Shown here: one piece after another, positions 5,608 through 5,949 of the stretch
How positions within the stretch are numbered: position 1 is the stretch's first letter
Layout: each line of letters starts with the position of its first letter
From: Candidatus Omnitrophota bacterium
GTDB lineage: Bacteria > Omnitrophota > Gorgyraeia > Gygaellales > Profunditerraquicolaceae
Assembly: GCA_028717985.1 (NCBI GenBank)
Contig: JAQUMS010000095.1
Location: 1-5,949, forward strand
Direction of reading: 5' to 3'
Length of the DNA stretch: 5,949 nucleotides
Program-made: the position numbers and the translations under genes
Notes under the pieces: model-generated
What the model was told of the DNA's origin: nothing
Database searches by the model: none
What the model saw: only the letters and a program-made list of their open reading frames with translations

Positions 5608-5949
5608 TCATTCAAATACTAATTCTTCATTTTTACGCACAACTTTAACGACCTGCCCCTCGCTGAATTTCTTGGAAATAATATCGGAGGCAAGGCTGTC
5701 TTCAATATACCGCTGGATAACTCTTTTTAAAGGCCGGGCGCCGAATACCGGATCAAAACCTTTTTCAATAAGAAAATCCTTCGCTTCCTGCGTAACTTCC
5801 AGCGCGAGAGACTGTTCTTTAAGCCTGGAGGAAACCGACGCGAGTTCAATTTCCACGATGCGCTGCAAATCAGAGCGTTCCAAAGGATGAAAAACTATAG
5901 TATCATCAATACGGTTGAGGAATTCCGGCTTAAAGGTACGCTTTACTTC
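5608..5949 (-). CDS. clpC: ClpC (or ClpB) AAA+ chaperone ATPase, C-terminal fragment
   Basis: This is the last 113 codons of a Clp/Hsp100 ATPase; the gene continues past the right edge in frame from the first base. The fragment starts in the second AAA+ module with RTFKPEFLNRIDD, the arginine-finger region, then IVFHPLERSDLQ, and continues through the D2-small domain with GFDPVFGARPLKRVIQRYIED, where the Arg of G-A-R is sensor 2. Hsp100 proteins unfold proteins by threading them through a hexameric ring; ClpC feeds ClpP. The P-loops, N-domain and the ClpP-binding loop lie outside the window, so ClpB cannot be excluded. I favour ClpC because of the RYIED stretch and the position upstream of radA and a YacL homologue, as in Firmicutes. 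Its stop TGA is 4 bases before the mlaE ATG. Confidence 0.88.
   Translation of the reverse strand, partial: EVKRTFKPEFLNRIDDTIVFHPLERSDLQRIVEIELASVSSRLKEQSLALEVTQEAKDFLIEKGFDPVFGARPLKRVIQRYIEDSLASDIISKKFSEGQVVKVVRKNEELVFE

Noticed and set aside
5604..5615. TTG start for mlaE at 5615 giving an 8-base overlap with clpC.
   Set aside because: It is possible, but the ATG four codons on is a stronger start codon just after the clpC stop, and the extra residues add no conserved sequence. Kept only as an alternative.
4969..5890. Plus-strand open frames of 109-142 codons opposite mlaE and clpC.
   Set aside because: They overlap each other in different frames and lie antisense to conserved genes, with no support of their own.

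Overview
This window carries a compact, entirely leftward (minus-strand) cluster of eight protein genes, read in transcription order from the right edge: the 3' end of a ClpB/ClpC-type chaperone gene, mlaE, mlaF, mlaD-like MCE gene, radA, a YacL-type membrane PIN-TRAM gene, ispD, and the 5' end of ispF running off the left edge. Nothing on the plus strand looks like a real gene. No RNA gene, CRISPR array or transposase is visible.

Layout. From 5949 down to 2004 the genes are packed with overlaps or gaps of about 4 to 12 bases (clpC/mlaE, mlaE/mlaF, mlaF/mlaD, and an ATGA overlap of mlaD/radA), so they look like one polycistronic unit. PIN-TRAM and ispD are also tightly joined (14 bases). Only two junctions are open: radA to PIN-TRAM (114 bases, 1890-2003) and ispD to ispF (106 bases, 84-189). 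Both hold the same kind of sequence: a degenerate 7-base repeat (ATAGSTC-like) arranged as a long imperfect inverted repeat. The two copies share 25 of 27 bases over their best stretch, and in both the TAG of a heptad supplies the stop codon of the gene just upstream.

Functions. MlaE, MlaF and the MCE protein form the inner-membrane core of an Mla-type phospholipid/lipid ABC transporter. RadA is the recombination helicase. The PIN-TRAM protein is a membrane-anchored putative nuclease. IspD and IspF are non-fused enzymes of the MEP isoprenoid pathway. ClpC (or ClpB) is a protein-unfolding AAA+ ATPase.

Organism. The MCE/MlaE/MlaF set points to a diderm (outer-membrane) bacterium. The order clpC ... 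radA ... PIN-TRAM - ispD - ispF is the one familiar from Firmicutes (clpC-radA-disA-yacL-ispD-ispF), but here disA is absent and an mla module sits between clpC and radA. With moderate GC and the heptad spacers, this fits an uncultured diderm lineage such as Omnitrophota or a neighbouring phylum. That placement is inference; the window has no phylogenetic marker I can place firmly by eye. The genes are ordinary housekeeping genes, and the most unusual signal is the pair of heptad inverted repeats.
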